Source: a bacterium
Lineage (GTDB): Bacteria > Patescibacteriota > Minisyncoccia > 2-02-FULL-40-12 > IGHO2-12-FULL-4
Assembly: GCA_030695705.1 (NCBI GenBank)
Contig: JAUYPS010000038.1
Span: forward strand, 1 to 12,129
Reading direction: 5' to 3'
Length of the DNA: 12,129 nt
Shown: piece by piece, positions 6,074-11,878 of the stretch
Position numbering within the stretch: the first letter of the stretch is position 1
Layout: every line of letters starts with the position of its first letter
Program-made: the position numbers and the translations under genes
Notes under the pieces: generated by a model
The model's database searches: none
What the model was told of the DNA's origin: nothing
Seen by the model: only the letters and a program-made list of their open reading frames with translations

Positions 6074-7087
6074 TTAGTAGTTTTTAGAATGAGATTTTTT
6101 CAATAATGGTTTCCACCAATTAGCATTATTCTTATACCATTCTACGGTTTCGCGCAAACCATCTTCCCATTTTATGCTCGGTTTCCAACCCAGTTTCATT
6201 ATTTTTGACGAATTTAATAAGTAGCGTGTATCATGGCCAGGCCGGTCCGGAATGATTTTTTTCAAATCTTTGGTTTTGCCTAATATTTTCAAAATACCAT
6301 CGGCCAACTGATCAATGGTTTTTTCTACTTCGCTGCCAATATTGTAACTTTCCCCTATACGCCCTTTTTCCAAAACTAAATCAATCGCCCGACAGTGATC
6401 AAGAACATGAATCCACTCCCGTTTATTCCGGCTGGATTTAAAAACCGGCAACTGCTCGCCCTGCAAAGCCCGGATAGCAAAAACGGGAATGACTTTTTCC
6501 GGAAACTGATGGGAGCCGTAATTATTGCAAGCATGGCTTATCGTTATCGGTAAACCGAAAGTGTGGAAATATGCTTGAACAATATGATTAGCCCCCGCTT
6601 TGGAAGCATTATATGGAGTCCGTGGTTGAAAAGGAGAGTGTTCTGAAAAAGAAGTCCGGCTACCTAGCGGCAATTGTCCAAAAACCTCGCAAGTTGAGAT
6701 ATGATGGAATCTTTTTAGCCGACTGGCTGTTTGCAGTGAATATTGTCGAACTGCCTCCAACAGCACCGCTGTCCCCAAGACATTAGTCCTGGCGAAATCG
6801 ACAGGAGAAGTGATCGCCTTATTATTGTCCGATTCAGCAGCAAAATTCGCGATCGCTTCCGGTTTTTCTTTTTTTAAAATCCGGCTCATCGCCTGGGAAT
6901 CACCAATATCCGCTTTGTAAAATTTATACCGCTTATCTTTTTCAATATCTCGAAGATTCTCCAGATTCCCCGCATAGCCCAAAACATCTACATTAATTAC
7001 TTTGGCTCCGGAATGTGTCCTCAAGTAATATCTGATGAAATGATTACCAATGAACCCCGCTCCACCGGTAACTAAAATGGTTTTCAT
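6074..7087 (-). CDS. rmlB: dTDP-glucose 4,6-dehydratase
   Basis: A 337-residue extended short-chain dehydrogenase that turns dTDP-glucose into dTDP-4-keto-6-deoxyglucose with tightly bound NAD. TGGAGFIG (7-14) is the NAD-binding glycine loop, DVLGYAGNLENL (34-45) is the RmlB signature, and the catalytic Y159xxxK163 lies in RTPYNASKAG. NNYGSHQFPEKVIP, KREWIHVLDH and RPGHDTRYLLNSSKI are further family motifs. The acid-base motif, usually S-T-D-E, reads S131-T-C-E134, and the AAESHVDRS-like loop reads AAESDNNKA. I chose the ATG at 7087 because it begins directly with MKTILVTGG; upstream in-frame codons lie inside tRNA-Cys and are not plausible protein. The tRNA 3' end at 7091 leaves only CTT before the ATG and no Shine-Dalgarno. 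rmlA follows after 2 nt. Confidence 0.93.
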   Translation of the reverse strand: MKTILVTGGAGFIGNHFIRYYLRTHSGAKVINVDVLGYAGNLENLRDIEKDKRYKFYKADIGDSQAMSRILKKEKPEAIANFAAESDNNKAITSPVDFARTNVLGTAVLLEAVRQYSLQTASRLKRFHHISTCEVFGQLPLGSRTSFSEHSPFQPRTPYNASKAGANHIVQAYFHTFGLPITISHACNNYGSHQFPEKVIPVFAIRALQGEQLPVFKSSRNKREWIHVLDHCRAIDLVLEKGRIGESYNIGSEVEKTIDQLADGILKILGKTKDLKKIIPDRPGHDTRYLLNSSKIMKLGWKPSIKWEDGLRETVEWYKNNANWWKPLLKKSHSKNY

Positions 7088-7090
7088 AAG

Positions 7091-7162
7091 AGGTGCAAGC
7101 GGGAATCGAACCCGCGCATAGTCGTTTTGCAGACGACCGCGTTCCCATTTCGCCATTGCACC
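7091..7162 (-). tRNA. tRNA-Cys(GCA)
   Basis: Acceptor GGTGCAA / TTGCACC with discriminator U, as expected for bacterial tRNA-Cys. Anticodon arm GTCGT-CTGCAAA-ACGAC gives GCA, and the T-arm is GCGGG-TTCGATT-CCCGC. CCA is not encoded (CTT follows). It begins 5 nt after the rbfA stop codon and ends 3 nt before the rmlB start codon, so it punctuates the operon. Confidence 0.96.
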
Positions 7163-7167
7163 ATTAT

Positions 7168-7506
7168 TTACTCCTCTTTCACTTCCTCAATTATTTTCTC
7201 CACCTCGGATGCTCTTTCTTCCGTCTTATCAATGACGAAAAACATTTTCGGAACAGGGTGGATCTTCAACTTCTTGTTCAATATTTGCTGAAGAAAATAG
7301 ATTTGTTTGTTAATTTGAGCCAGCACTTCCTCGGCAAACTGGGAAGGGAAAACGGAGATATAGATCCGGACATGGTTGAGATCATCGGAAACAATGGCCC
7401 GCATGACAGTAACAACGGCATTATTGTCCATGTCCAAGTTCTCATGAACAATTTTCCCCACCTCATCCCTGATCAAATGACTAATTTTTTCTTTTCTGTA
7501 CGCCAT
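7168..7506 (-). CDS. rbfA: Ribosome-binding factor A
   Basis: RbfA binds the 30S subunit late in assembly and helps mature the 16S rRNA 5' end. The 112-residue length is normal for the family. Visible family features are the N-terminal basic helix region (YRKEKISHLIRDEVGKIV), the KH-like strand and helix segment VTVMRAIVSDDLNHVRIYISVF near 31-52, and LKIHPVPKMFFVIDKTEERASEVEKII near 80-106, which matches the usual R.P.l.F..D.s motif. The gene lies 18 nt behind infB, a widespread bacterial order that supports the call. No convincing Shine-Dalgarno precedes the ATG at 7506. Another ATG 7 nt upstream is out of frame. Sequence identity to well-studied RbfA looks modest, so the context carries part of the weight. 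Confidence 0.88.
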   Translation of the reverse strand: MAYRKEKISHLIRDEVGKIVHENLDMDNNAVVTVMRAIVSDDLNHVRIYISVFPSQFAEEVLAQINKQIYFLQQILNKKLKIHPVPKMFFVIDKTEERASEVEKIIEEVKEE

Positions 7507-7524
7507 GTGCCATACATCTAATGA

Positions 7525-9075
7525 TTAGATACTCCGCTTAATCCTCTCTTCTTCGTAACATTCTAAGACATCACCCTCTCTTACATACATGTTGGGGGTA
7601 ATTGTTTTTGCCTGTAAATCAAACCGAATTCCGGCTTCCAAGCCCTCGGACACCTCTTCCACATCCGCTTTTTTCTGCTGTAATTGGCTAAGTTTCCCGG
7701 TAGCCACTTGCTGGTTATTTCTAAAAACATCTACTAGCGCGCCCCTTTTAACTTTCCCTGAAGTAACTTTCCCTCCCACCACTTGGCTTTTAAGATCTTT
7801 TTTAAAGATAGCCAATACTTTTAATTTTCCCAAAGATATCCGGTTAATTTCCGGATCCAGAAGATCGGACATTTTCTTTTTGACGCTCTCCACCATTTCG
7901 TAAATGATCTGAAAAACTTCCATGTCTGCTCCTTCTCTTTCGGCTAACCGCTTAAGCACAGGAGGAATTTCGGTGTGGAAACCAATGATAAAGGCCTTCA
8001 TGGCCGCCGCTTTTTTGATATCACTCTCGGCGATATCACCGACTCCGTAATCCACTACCCGATAACCGACTTCCTCCGATTTAATTGTTTTTAAAACCTG
8101 ATCAATCGCCTCCAGAGAACTGGCCACATCCGCTTTGACGATTAAATTTAAAACCTTCCCGGTGTCTTTTTGGGGTCCTTCCGTCTGAAGAAAAATACTT
8201 GGCCTTCCTAATTGCACTTGTTGCTGAGCCATGACCGAAGCTTCTTCCCTTGAACCTGCCCAACAAACTTTTTCTCCGACTACCGGAGCATTCTCCCAAC
8301 CAAGAGCCACCATCGGCTCAGATGGACCGGCTTGCATAACACTTTTTCCAAGAAAGTTTTCCATCGATTTGATTCTAGTGGCCTCGCTTCCGGCTGAAAT
8401 CCAATCGTTAACCTTAAAAATACCGTTCTGCACTAAAAGAGTGGCGACATGTCCCCGCCTCTTGTCCATATGGGACTCGATAACAATTGCGGTAGGGGAG
8501 CTATCTTCTGATTTTAATTCTTCTAACTCCGCCACCAGCAAAATCATATCTAAAAGAGCATCGATTCCTTGGCCGGTTTTGGCCGAAACCTCTACCACCG
8601 GAACTTTCCCGCCCCAATCCTCAACCAGAACATTCTTTTCCGCCAAGTCCTGTTTAACTTTCAGGACATTGGCATTTTCTTTATCTACCTTATTAATAGC
8701 CACGATAAAGGGGGTTTTCGTCTCCTCGATGATTTTTATCGCTTCCACTGTCTGCGGCTTAACACTTTCGTCCGCTGCCACTACCAAAACAGCAATATCA
8801 GCTACTTTTGCTCCTCTGGAACGGATAGCCGAAAAGGCCTCGTGCCCCGGCGTATCTAAAAAAGTTATTAACTTTTTTAGCCCTGAGCCTGCCGAAGGGC
8901 CCGTCTCAACTTGGTAAGCCCCAATATGCTGGGTGATACCGCCGGCTTCTTTCTCGGCCACTTTAGTCTGACGGATATAATCCAAAATTTTAGTCTTGCC
9001 ATGATCAACGTGCCCCAAAATGACCACCACCGGCGGCCTGGCTGAAGAATTAATTGTAAGGGTCTTTTCCGTCAT
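7525..9075 (-). CDS. infB: Translation initiation factor IF-2 (short, no N-terminal extension)
   Basis: IF-2 delivers fMet-tRNA to the 30S subunit and promotes subunit joining with GTP hydrolysis. All GTPase motifs are present: GHVDHGKT (21-28), GGITQH (45-50, switch I), DTPGH (74-78), NKVD (128-131) and SAK (164-166). Domain II follows (KRRGHVATLLVQNG), then the domain III/IV segments ending IRFDLQAKTITPNMYVREGDVLECYEEE. At 516 residues it lacks the long N-terminal regions of typical bacterial IF-2 (usually 700-1000), as is common in CPR bacteria. CCAGGA lies about 7 nt before the ATG at 9075. The gene is 43 nt downstream of tRNA-Ser and heads the coding part of the operon. Oddity: about residues 59-66 (GPSAGSGL) form an extra loop before ITFLDTPGH, encoded by a REP-like repeat. 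Confidence 0.97.
   Translation of the reverse strand: MTEKTLTINSSARPPVVVILGHVDHGKTKILDYIRQTKVAEKEAGGITQHIGAYQVETGPSAGSGLKKLITFLDTPGHEAFSAIRSRGAKVADIAVLVVAADESVKPQTVEAIKIIEETKTPFIVAINKVDKENANVLKVKQDLAEKNVLVEDWGGKVPVVEVSAKTGQGIDALLDMILLVAELEELKSEDSSPTAIVIESHMDKRRGHVATLLVQNGIFKVNDWISAGSEATRIKSMENFLGKSVMQAGPSEPMVALGWENAPVVGEKVCWAGSREEASVMAQQQVQLGRPSIFLQTEGPQKDTGKVLNLIVKADVASSLEAIDQVLKTIKSEEVGYRVVDYGVGDIAESDIKKAAAMKAFIIGFHTEIPPVLKRLAEREGADMEVFQIIYEMVESVKKKMSDLLDPEINRISLGKLKVLAIFKKDLKSQVVGGKVTSGKVKRGALVDVFRNNQQVATGKLSQLQQKKADVEEVSEGLEAGIRFDLQAKTITPNMYVREGDVLECYEEERIKRSI
8881..8899 (-). repeat. REP-like repeat inside infB
   Basis: The minus strand reads CCCTTCGGCAGGCTCAGGG, an imperfect palindrome of the widespread type CCTTCGnCAnGCTCAGG. 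It is in frame and encodes PSAGSG, a typical translation of such repeats. The repeat B core at 11841-11854 is CCTTCGGCGGGCTC, one base different over 14. Confidence 0.7.
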
Positions 9076-9118
9076 ATAAATCCTGGAAAATATACCATTT
9101 TTTGCTCAAATTAGCAAT

Positions 9119-9207
9119 TGGCGGAAGGGGTGAGATTCGAACTCACGAGGGAATTGCTTCCCGCGGCTTTTCGAGAACCGTGCCTTGAACCACTCGGCCA
9201 CCCTTCC
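9119..9207 (-). tRNA. tRNA-Ser(CGA)
   Basis: Acceptor GGAAGGG / CCCTTCC with discriminator G and, unlike the other two tRNAs here, an encoded CCA. Anticodon arm CGGTT-CTCGAAA-AGCCG gives CGA (reads UCG). A long variable arm and the T-arm TGAG-TTCGAAT-CTCA are present. It is the first gene of the infB transcription unit, about 10 nt after the predicted start of transcription. Confidence 0.96.
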
Positions 9208-9224
9208 TGAATTTTTTCTAAAAA

Positions 9225-9233
9225 ATTATAACA
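9225..9233 (-). promoter_or_regulatory. Strong extended -10 promoter of the tRNA-Ser/infB operon
   Basis: TGTTATAAT on the minus strand is a perfect extended -10. The start of transcription would be near 9218. The -35 area is only T-rich and overlaps the T-tract of the terminator of the gene upstream. Confidence 0.7.
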
Positions 9234-9241
9234 CATTTTAC

Positions 9242-9270
9242 GCAAAACAAAAACCCGCTTCTAGGCGGGT
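9242..9270 (-). terminator. Terminator of the NlpC/P60-like gene
   Basis: Minus-strand stem ACCCGC / GCGGGT (9270-9265 / 9258-9253) with loop CTAGAA, followed by TTTTGTTTTG. It lies 9 nt after the stop codon of the gene at 9279. Confidence 0.85.
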
Positions 9271-9278
9271 GAGATGAG

Positions 9279-9776
9279 TTACTTTCCTAACTTATCGTGC
9301 CAATAAATGGCGGTAACTTTTCTTAACGGACTGCTGTTTTTTTCTCCATAAGTCCAATGGTGTTCAATAGGATGGCCCGCCCTCGAACTATTACTTATAG
9401 CCATTGAATTTCCAAGATAAAAACCGAGATGCTGGTGGGTAGGATAAACATCGCCGGCCGGATCTTTGGTTTCTTTTGCTTCCCAGACCAGTACTGCTCC
9501 GGGGCGAGGATTTCTAACTTTTCGCCAACCGGAATCTTTCATGTTTTTGACCACGCTCATCACATTGGCATGCGGTCCTCTCGGCGGCCCCTGAATTAAA
9601 CCGTATAAAACTAAAATTGAAGAAACAAAAACCGGACACGACAGTCCGCCGTTTTTATAAATATCCATTCTCTGCCCATCGACAAAAGCATACAAGTTCT
9701 TAAAAATATTGGAACCGACGCTGTTCTTGATGGCTTGGAGATAAGAGTCGAAAAGAATTATTTCTACTTTGGGCAT
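9279..9776 (-). CDS. NlpC/P60-like putative cysteine peptidase
   Basis: A 165-residue protein. C47 in GGLSCPVFVSSIL stands where NlpC/P60 enzymes have the nucleophile (DCSGFV). RPGAVLVWE (91-99) matches the usual pGDlvfF strand, and H116 in HQHLGFYLGN matches the HVGIYLGnG catalytic histidine. AISNSSRAGHPIEHHW supplies a candidate third polar residue. Such enzymes cleave cell-wall peptides, but this one has no signal peptide, so an intracellular or unconventional export role is possible. A CHAP-type amidase is the main alternative. AGGAG lies 4-5 nt before the ATG at 9776, making this one of the few genes here with a classical Shine-Dalgarno. It diverges from the small membrane gene at 9911 and has its own terminator. 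Confidence 0.65.
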   Translation of the reverse strand: MPKVEIILFDSYLQAIKNSVGSNIFKNLYAFVDGQRMDIYKNGGLSCPVFVSSILVLYGLIQGPPRGPHANVMSVVKNMKDSGWRKVRNPRPGAVLVWEAKETKDPAGDVYPTHQHLGFYLGNSMAISNSSRAGHPIEHHWTYGEKNSSPLRKVTAIYWHDKLGK

Positions 9777-9840
9777 TTTTCTCCTGAATACAAAAGTTAA
9801 TTACTTTCATGTAAAAGAACTTAAAACAAAATACCACAAA

Positions 9841-9869
9841 TTGATAAAAAGGCAAAAAGTTGGTATAGT
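9841..9869 (+). promoter_or_regulatory. Sigma70-type promoter of the small membrane gene
   Basis: TTGATA (9841-9846), a 17-nt spacer and TATAGT (9864-9869) preceded by TGG, an extended -10. The start would be near 9876, followed by a 35-nt leader with AAAGGAG 6-7 nt before the ATG. Confidence 0.75.
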
Positions 9870-9910
9870 TTTGGCAGCACCTTAATATTTTCAAGCCAAA
9901 GGAGCACGCT

Positions 9911-10333
9911 ATGGATATCATTCCCTATGTCGTACTGGCTTATGCCGTGCTTATTGGCTGCATTCTTTTGATAATCTCCAATAAGCAAAAAATCTCCCAC
10001 TGGATCAAAGCCAAAAAGAATAGGGTACTCCCCGACGATAATTGGGACACAGCCGAAAAGCTGAAAGAAATGAAAGAGATAGAAACGGAGAGCTTTGGCG
10101 CTTTGGGCAGTATCCGATTTTTCCTTAACGACCCCTATGTCACTTACCAATTCCTTAAAGAAACGGTTGTGTCGGAATTTAATAAACACGCCCCGATAGA
10201 CGAACAGATTCCTCCGGATCTGCCGGAAAAAAAGATGCGCCAAGAGATAATTCAAAAGGCCGAAGAGTACCATCTTACCAAGAGCCCTCTTCTGGAAGTG
10301 CTGGCCGATTCTTTTATCGCCAGAACCCGCTAG
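9911..10333 (+). CDS. Small single-span membrane protein, unknown function
   Basis: A 140-residue protein I do not recognise. Residues 4-24 (IPYVVLAYAVLIGCILLIIS) form one transmembrane helix, followed by a basic stretch (NKQKISHWIKAKKNR), so the remainder is probably cytoplasmic. It is charged and helical (EKLKEMKEIETESFGALGSI; EKKMRQEIIQKAEEYHLTKSPLLEVLADSFIARTR). The gene is supported by a full promoter, the Shine-Dalgarno AAAGGAG and a terminator that overlaps its last codons, so I prefer it to the long frame on the opposite strand. The TAG stop sits in the terminator loop. It diverges from the putative peptidase at 9279-9776. An assembly or adaptor role at the membrane would fit but is not shown. 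Confidence 0.85.
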   Translation: MDIIPYVVLAYAVLIGCILLIISNKQKISHWIKAKKNRVLPDDNWDTAEKLKEMKEIETESFGALGSIRFFLNDPYVTYQFLKETVVSEFNKHAPIDEQIPPDLPEKKMRQEIIQKAEEYHLTKSPLLEVLADSFIARTR

Positions 10334-10346
10334 CCGGGTTTTTTAT
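10324..10346 (+). terminator. Terminator overlapping the end of the small membrane gene
   Basis: Stem AACCCG (10324-10329) / CGGGTT (10335-10340) with loop CTAGC, followed by TTTTATTT. The stop codon TAG is the loop and the last two sense codons form the stem. Confidence 0.85.
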
Positions 10347-10365
10347 TTACGATTTCTGACCAGTT

Positions 10366-10800
10366 GTGGAGTATCTACGAGTCGGCTCGAACTTACTTCG
10401 AGACGACACCGCTGTGATTAAACCTGCTACTAAAATGGTGCGTCCCCGCCTGTGTGCGGAGTACCGCCCACCGCACGCCATCCCTCAAGGCCTCTGCTAT
10501 TTTGTTTTTTGCGCGCGCGATTCTGGATGCCAAGTATGGAATAGACCTTGAGTGATGGCGATGCGGACTCCCCGAATGCGCCCTCACAGCAAGCCTTCCT
10601 TATAGTGTATCAGATAGTTGTGCTCCCTTGTATGCCCGTCTGACTTTCTGCTCTGGCGCATTCGGGGAGTGAGGCGGAGACGCGCTATTATGCAGTCACG
10701 CCCTTGGCGTGACTGGGGGAACGGGAGAGGAGAATAATGGATCAGCCCTTCCCGCCAATTCCTCCCCAAACCCCTCCTTGTCGGGAAGGGCTGGCATTAT
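10366..10800. other. Gene-free region of long inverted repeats; candidate structured RNA
   Basis: No supported gene lies between 10347 and 10872. Instead there is a series of stems. 10381-10391/10397-10407 is a hairpin with one mismatch. GTGCGG/CCGCAC is at 10454-10459/10471-10476. 10476-10490/10546-10560 has 14 of 15 pairs. 10567-10582/10655-10670 is a perfect 16 bp. CAGTCACGCC/GGCGTGACTG is at 10693-10702/10706-10715. CAGCCCTTCCCG/CGGGAAGGGCTG is at 10743-10754/10782-10793 and is extended by ATAATG/CATTAT. The stems are nested or consecutive, compatible with one folded molecule. I could not match it to tmRNA, RNase P RNA, SRP RNA or a group I/II intron core. Strand is undecided, with no clear promoter or T-run terminator on either side. 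A decayed mobile element rich in palindromes is the alternative. Confidence 0.5.
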
Positions 10801-10825
10801 CTATCTGTGCTTGCCCCACCCTCCC

Positions 10826-10870
10826 GTGCGCGCACAGGGTTGCCCGCCTGGCGGCGGGCCCGGCTCCCTT
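10826..10870 (+). repeat. REP-like hairpin repeat, copy A
   Basis: A 10-bp palindrome GTGCGCGCAC (10826-10835) is followed by AGGG ... CCCT (10836-10839 / 10866-10869) enclosing the perfect stem GCCCGCC-TGGC-GGCGGGC (10842-10859). It aligns over about 45 nt with copy B at 11820-11865, sharing GCACA, GGG-y-TGC, GGCGGGC and GCTCCCT-y-GA. It ends 3 nt before the stop codon of the HXXEE gene. Confidence 0.6.
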
Positions 10871-10872
10871 GA

Positions 10873-11214
10873 CTAGAATAGGATTTTAAAAACAAAAACT
10901 AGAGAAACAGCAATATGCCCAAAAGCAGTGACAAATCCTGGCACGTATTTCTTCACTATTACTGCCCAGATGATATGCTGAAGACCATTCGCAAGCATCA
11001 AAAATATGAAAAATGTCTGAAAACCTTCCCTGTGGGGTAATGAGGGAGAAAAAAAGACAAAGATCCAAAATGCAGAAAAGATTAACTCAAAGGAAAGAAA
11101 AACCCAAAAAGGCATTTTAAAGAGATACCACTTTTTGTGAAATCCAGTCGTTAATTCTTCAATCGAGTGAAAGAATTGTACTATGAGGCTTGCTATAAAA
11201 AATTGCTCAATCAT
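10873..11214 (-). CDS. HXXEE family membrane protein
   Basis: A 113-residue hydrophobic protein with the family hallmark H16-S-I-E19-E20 (FFHSIEELTTGFHKKW) near the N-terminus. Three or four membrane segments follow: about 30-55 (FWVFLSFELIFSAFWIFVFF), about 64-88 (FQTFFIFLMLANGLQHIIWAVI) and about 93-112 (PGFVTAFGHIAVSLVFVFKI). The N-x-x-x-H of ANGLQHIIW and the YVPG turn are also family features. The biochemical role of HXXEE proteins is unknown to me. The ATG at 11214 lies 6 nt after the stop of the upstream membrane gene with no Shine-Dalgarno, so the two form an operon and translation is probably coupled. The pair is bracketed by REP-like repeats A and B. Confidence 0.75.
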   Translation of the reverse strand: MIEQFFIASLIVQFFHSIEELTTGFHKKWYLFKMPFWVFLSFELIFSAFWIFVFFSPSLPHREGFQTFFIFLMLANGLQHIIWAVIVKKYVPGFVTAFGHIAVSLVFVFKILF

Positions 11215-11220
11215 GGGATG

Positions 11221-11787
11221 TTAAATTAATGCGAAAAAAATCAAATAGAATGAGAGGTGTATAAGAAAACTTATAGTAATACCATGCTTTACTCTTTGGA
11301 TAAGAAAAGCAAATGCCGTAGCTATCGCTGTCGCCAAAACTGTAAACAATAACGTCCAAGACCATGACATAAAGAACGCAAGAAACAGGTGGCTTGCACC
11401 GAAGAAAATAAGCACTCTCCAAAAAACTTGAGAGAACTTTTCTGACGGAGGCATGAATACGAGAACTGCAATCATGAACTGCTGGAATAGAACATGCGTT
11501 GATGTAAGCAAATTACTTACAAGCAATCTTTGATCCAATGAGCTAAAAATTGCAATGCTCAATAGAATTACGGGAATTTCAAGCGATGATATTCGAGAAA
11601 GCCATTTCCTTCTCTGTTCAGGAAAAAGCACAAAAGCCAAAACAATAGCAATCAGAAAAATGATCAAAATAGTGCCTGGCACGGATGTCGGCTTCAGGGG
11701 ATCTCCACCCCAAAGTGATTGGGATACCCCCCAGGTAACTAGCCAAAGCAATAACCATTTGATCGTCTGAGATTTTGATTCGTGCAT
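11221..11787 (-). CDS. Multipass membrane protein, unknown
   Basis: From the ATG at 11787 the protein has 188 residues and about five or six hydrophobic segments (IKWLLLWLVTWGV; GTILIIFLIAIVLAFVLF; IPVILLSIAIFSSL; FMIAVLVFM; VLIFFGASHLFLAFFMSW; LLFTVLATAIATAFAF; ISFLIHLSFYLIFF). I prefer this start to the one 18 codons upstream because an extended -10 TGCTAAAAT ends 8 nt before it and because the longer form runs into repeat B. The late motifs GASHLFLAF and GITISFLIHLSFYL recall the two histidine segments of CPBP-family intramembrane proteases, but the EExxxR motif is absent, so it would be at best a degenerate relative. It is cotranscribed with the HXXEE gene. Confidence 0.7.
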   Translation of the reverse strand: MHESKSQTIKWLLLWLVTWGVSQSLWGGDPLKPTSVPGTILIIFLIAIVLAFVLFPEQRRKWLSRISSLEIPVILLSIAIFSSLDQRLLVSNLLTSTHVLFQQFMIAVLVFMPPSEKFSQVFWRVLIFFGASHLFLAFFMSWSWTLLFTVLATAIATAFAFLIQRVKHGITISFLIHLSFYLIFFALI

Positions 11788-11803
11788 CCTTAATATTTTA
11801 GCA
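11788..11803 (-). promoter_or_regulatory. Leaderless-type promoter of the membrane operon
   Basis: Minus-strand TGCTAAAAT (11803-11795) is an extended -10. Transcription starting 7-8 nt later falls at 11788-11787, on or next to the ATG. No convincing -35 is visible. AAGG just before the ATG would be untranscribed or at the extreme 5' end. Confidence 0.5.
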
Positions 11804-11819
11804 TATCCGTTTCTGCCTA

Positions 11820-11865
11820 GCGTGCACATAGGGCTGCTCACCTTCGGCGGGCTCTGCTCCCTCGA
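11820..11865 (+). repeat. REP-like hairpin repeat, copy B
   Basis: It has the same layout as copy A: AGGG (11830-11833) ... CCCT (11859-11862) around CACC-TTCG-GCGGG-type pairing. Its core CCTTCGGCGGGCTC matches the repeat inside infB at 13 of 14 positions. It lies in the same orientation as copy A, so the two form imperfect direct repeats around the two-gene membrane operon. Confidence 0.6.
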
Positions 11866-11878
11866 ATTGTCTACTGAC

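Noticed and set aside
7088..7156. A longer rmlB start 23 codons upstream.
   Set aside because: Those codons lie entirely within tRNA-Cys, and the NAD-binding motif begins right after the ATG at 7087, as in the family.
9821..10273. A 150-codon open frame on the minus strand.
   Set aside because: It is antisense to the 140-residue gene that has promoter, Shine-Dalgarno and terminator, and its translation is a low-complexity shadow.
10366..10769. Several 60-65-codon frames on both strands in the structured region.
   Set aside because: They cross the long inverted repeats, are rich in Arg, His and Pro as expected from GC-rich palindromes, and have no ribosome-binding sites.
10381..10870. tmRNA, RNase P RNA, SRP RNA or a group II intron as the identity of the structured region.
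   Set aside because: Isolated look-alikes occur (a CTGGAT segment, a GTGCG segment, a GGAAGG segment), but the conserved ends and cores of these RNAs are not found on either strand.
11788..11841. A longer start for the multipass membrane protein, 18 codons upstream.
   Set aside because: It would overlap the REP-like repeat B and lie upstream of the extended -10 that fits the ATG at 11787.
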